From positions 42,958 to 106,957 of the forward strand of contig CANRLH010000007.1 in NCBI GenBank assembly GCA_947631455.1: 64,000 nucleotides of DNA. Reading direction: 5' to 3'. Below the pieces are notes generated by a model that saw only the letters and a program-made list of their open reading frames with translations, was not told the DNA's origin and did not search any database. This stretch comes from an uncultured Clostridia bacterium (lineage in GTDB: Bacteria; Bacillota; Clostridia; Oscillospirales; Ruminococcaceae). The translations under genes were made by a program, and so were the position numbers. Of the stretch, positions 63,123 through 64,000 are shown one piece after another; position 1 is the stretch's first letter, and the number at the start of each line of letters is the position of its first letter.

Positions 63123-64000
63123 ATGAAAGTTAAAAGTTTTTTTAAGCGATTAACAGCGCTGACAACCAGTGCAGTTATGATTGCTTCGGGTGTAGGATTG
63201 CTGGCATCGGCTTTATCAGATTCTGATATTAATTTCACGTTGTCTGATGACGAGACATATTATAAAGCTTCATCATTAAATGTTGCTGCTCCTGAAGTAA
63301 CCGGAGATGTTGTGCTTCCGTCATCTTATAGAGACTTGCCGGTTGATTCCGGAAGTTTATTTGCTAATCTTGCGACAAATGCTAACACAATTTTGTTTCC
63401 TAACGTATTAAAAAATGGTCAACCGGCATTTGACTCATATACAATTTCACCTTTTATATCAGCAATGCCAACAATGGCATTTCCGCCGTTTGCCAATCAG
63501 ACTCTTCAAAAAGTTTCTGTAAAATATACTGGTAAAGTAATATTTAACCTTTCAGGGTGTAAAGCAATAACAGATGTGTATCTTCATTGTAGTGAATTAG
63601 AATTAGGCACAGGAAATAATTTTACAGGTAATAATGTTAACTGCAAGTATTATGTTTTAAATGATAGTGTCAAGTCTGCTTTGGTTAGTGCAGGCATTGC
63701 TGATTCAAATATTATAGTTGATTCTTCAGGTTATTTTGAAGGCGACTTAAAATCATCAGATGTTGATAAATCTCAACTCGAAGATGCAATAAAAATAGCG
63801 CAGCAAGTAATAACAAATGGAACTAAGGATTATACACCATCATCAGTAGAAGCACTAAACAAGGCTATTGAAGTTGCACAGGGCGTAGTTAAAGATGCAG
63901 AAGCGATTGAGGAAGACGTAACCGCAGCAGTAGCAGCACTTGAGGCGGCAAGCAAGATTGATGAAACCGGCGTTGCCGAAACAGGACTTAAGAAAAAGGC
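63123..64000 (+). CDS. Secreted LRR/FIVAR-type protein, 3' partial
   Basis: Absent from the ORF track because it has no stop before the window end. The ATG at 63123 follows TTTGGAGG. At least 292 codons: signal peptide (about 1-31), a beta-rich region ending in an LRR-like segment (KYYVLNDSVKSALVSAG), then a FIVAR-like helical unit (YTPSSVEALNKAIEVAQG). The LRR-to-FIVAR junction resembles that of the dockerin protein at 60.2 kb, so a C-terminal dockerin outside the window is plausible. The substrate is unknown. Confidence 0.85.
   Translation, partial: MKVKSFFKRLTALTTSAVMIASGVGLLASALSDSDINFTLSDDETYYKASSLNVAAPEVTGDVVLPSSYRDLPVDSGSLFANLATNANTILFPNVLKNGQPAFDSYTISPFISAMPTMAFPPFANQTLQKVSVKYTGKVIFNLSGCKAITDVYLHCSELELGTGNNFTGNNVNCKYYVLNDSVKSALVSAGIADSNIIVDSSGYFEGDLKSSDVDKSQLEDAIKIAQQVITNGTKDYTPSSVEALNKAIEVAQGVVKDAEAIEEDVTAAVAALEAASKIDETGVAETGLKKK

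Overview
The window looks like chromosomal DNA of an anaerobic gut-type Firmicute of the Clostridia, most likely the Ruminococcaceae/Oscillospiraceae (Ruminococcus or [Eubacterium] siraeum-like). This placement is inferred from a dockerin domain next to a GH5 glycanase, BspA-type leucine-rich and FIVAR secreted proteins, a pyruvate phosphate dikinase, an orphan fumarase beta subunit, oxygen-sensitive acyl-CoA dehydratase activase proteins, meso-DAP-type MurE, a clostridial dcw cluster without ftsA, and frequent TTG/GTG starts. No database search was possible, so species assignment is open.

Layout. 1-5.6 kb: CoA-dehydratase activase pair (the first is cut by the window edge), a sialate O-acetylesterase-like gene and a PflX-like radical SAM gene. 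5.6-13.2 kb: XRE/TPR regulator, tRNA-Ser(GGA), inorganic pyrophosphatase, rmuC, an ECF S component, an NDP-sugar pyrophosphorylase-like gene and a membrane protein. 13.2-13.7 kb: a duplicated tRNA-Ala(CGC) downstream flank separated by a very palindromic 116-bp insert. 13.9-18.9 kb: valS and a hybrid sensor kinase with a periplasmic-type solute-binding domain. 18.9-33.0 kb: a control region with three NrdR-box-like sites, then the division/wall cluster mraZ-rsmH-ftsL-spoVD/pbpB-murE-murF-ftsW-murG-murA-ftsQ-ftsZ; mraY and murD are absent from it. 33-39 kb: fumarase beta, sigma factor, zinc ribbon, HAD phosphatase, thioesterase, patatin, metallophosphoesterase, XRE regulator. 39.2-42 kb (minus): an ACT-domain gene, hom and thrB. 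42.3-50.3 kb: gdhA, a small XRE gene, a 690-bp promoter-rich non-coding region with a candidate small RNA, and minus-strand glmU-pth-mfd. 50.7-53.4 kb: ppdK. 53.7-57.9 kb: a tyrosine recombinase enclosed by exact 25-bp inverted repeats, followed directly by an agr-like quorum-sensing set (agrA-agrC-agrD-agrB). 58.1-64 kb: secreted GH5 enzyme, secreted LRR/FIVAR/dockerin protein, an XRE regulator and a secreted FIVAR protein that runs off the window.

The strongest candidate for a new system is at 53.68-55.12 kb. The recombinase and the two inverted, lox-like sites look like a self-contained invertible cassette whose right-hand site lies only 47 bp before the start codon of the agr response regulator. 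The whole quorum circuit may therefore be phase-variable. It sits directly upstream of secreted polysaccharide-degradation genes, which are possible targets. The agrD peptide gene (47 codons) and the C-terminal open secreted gene were not in the ORF track and were found by reading the sequence.
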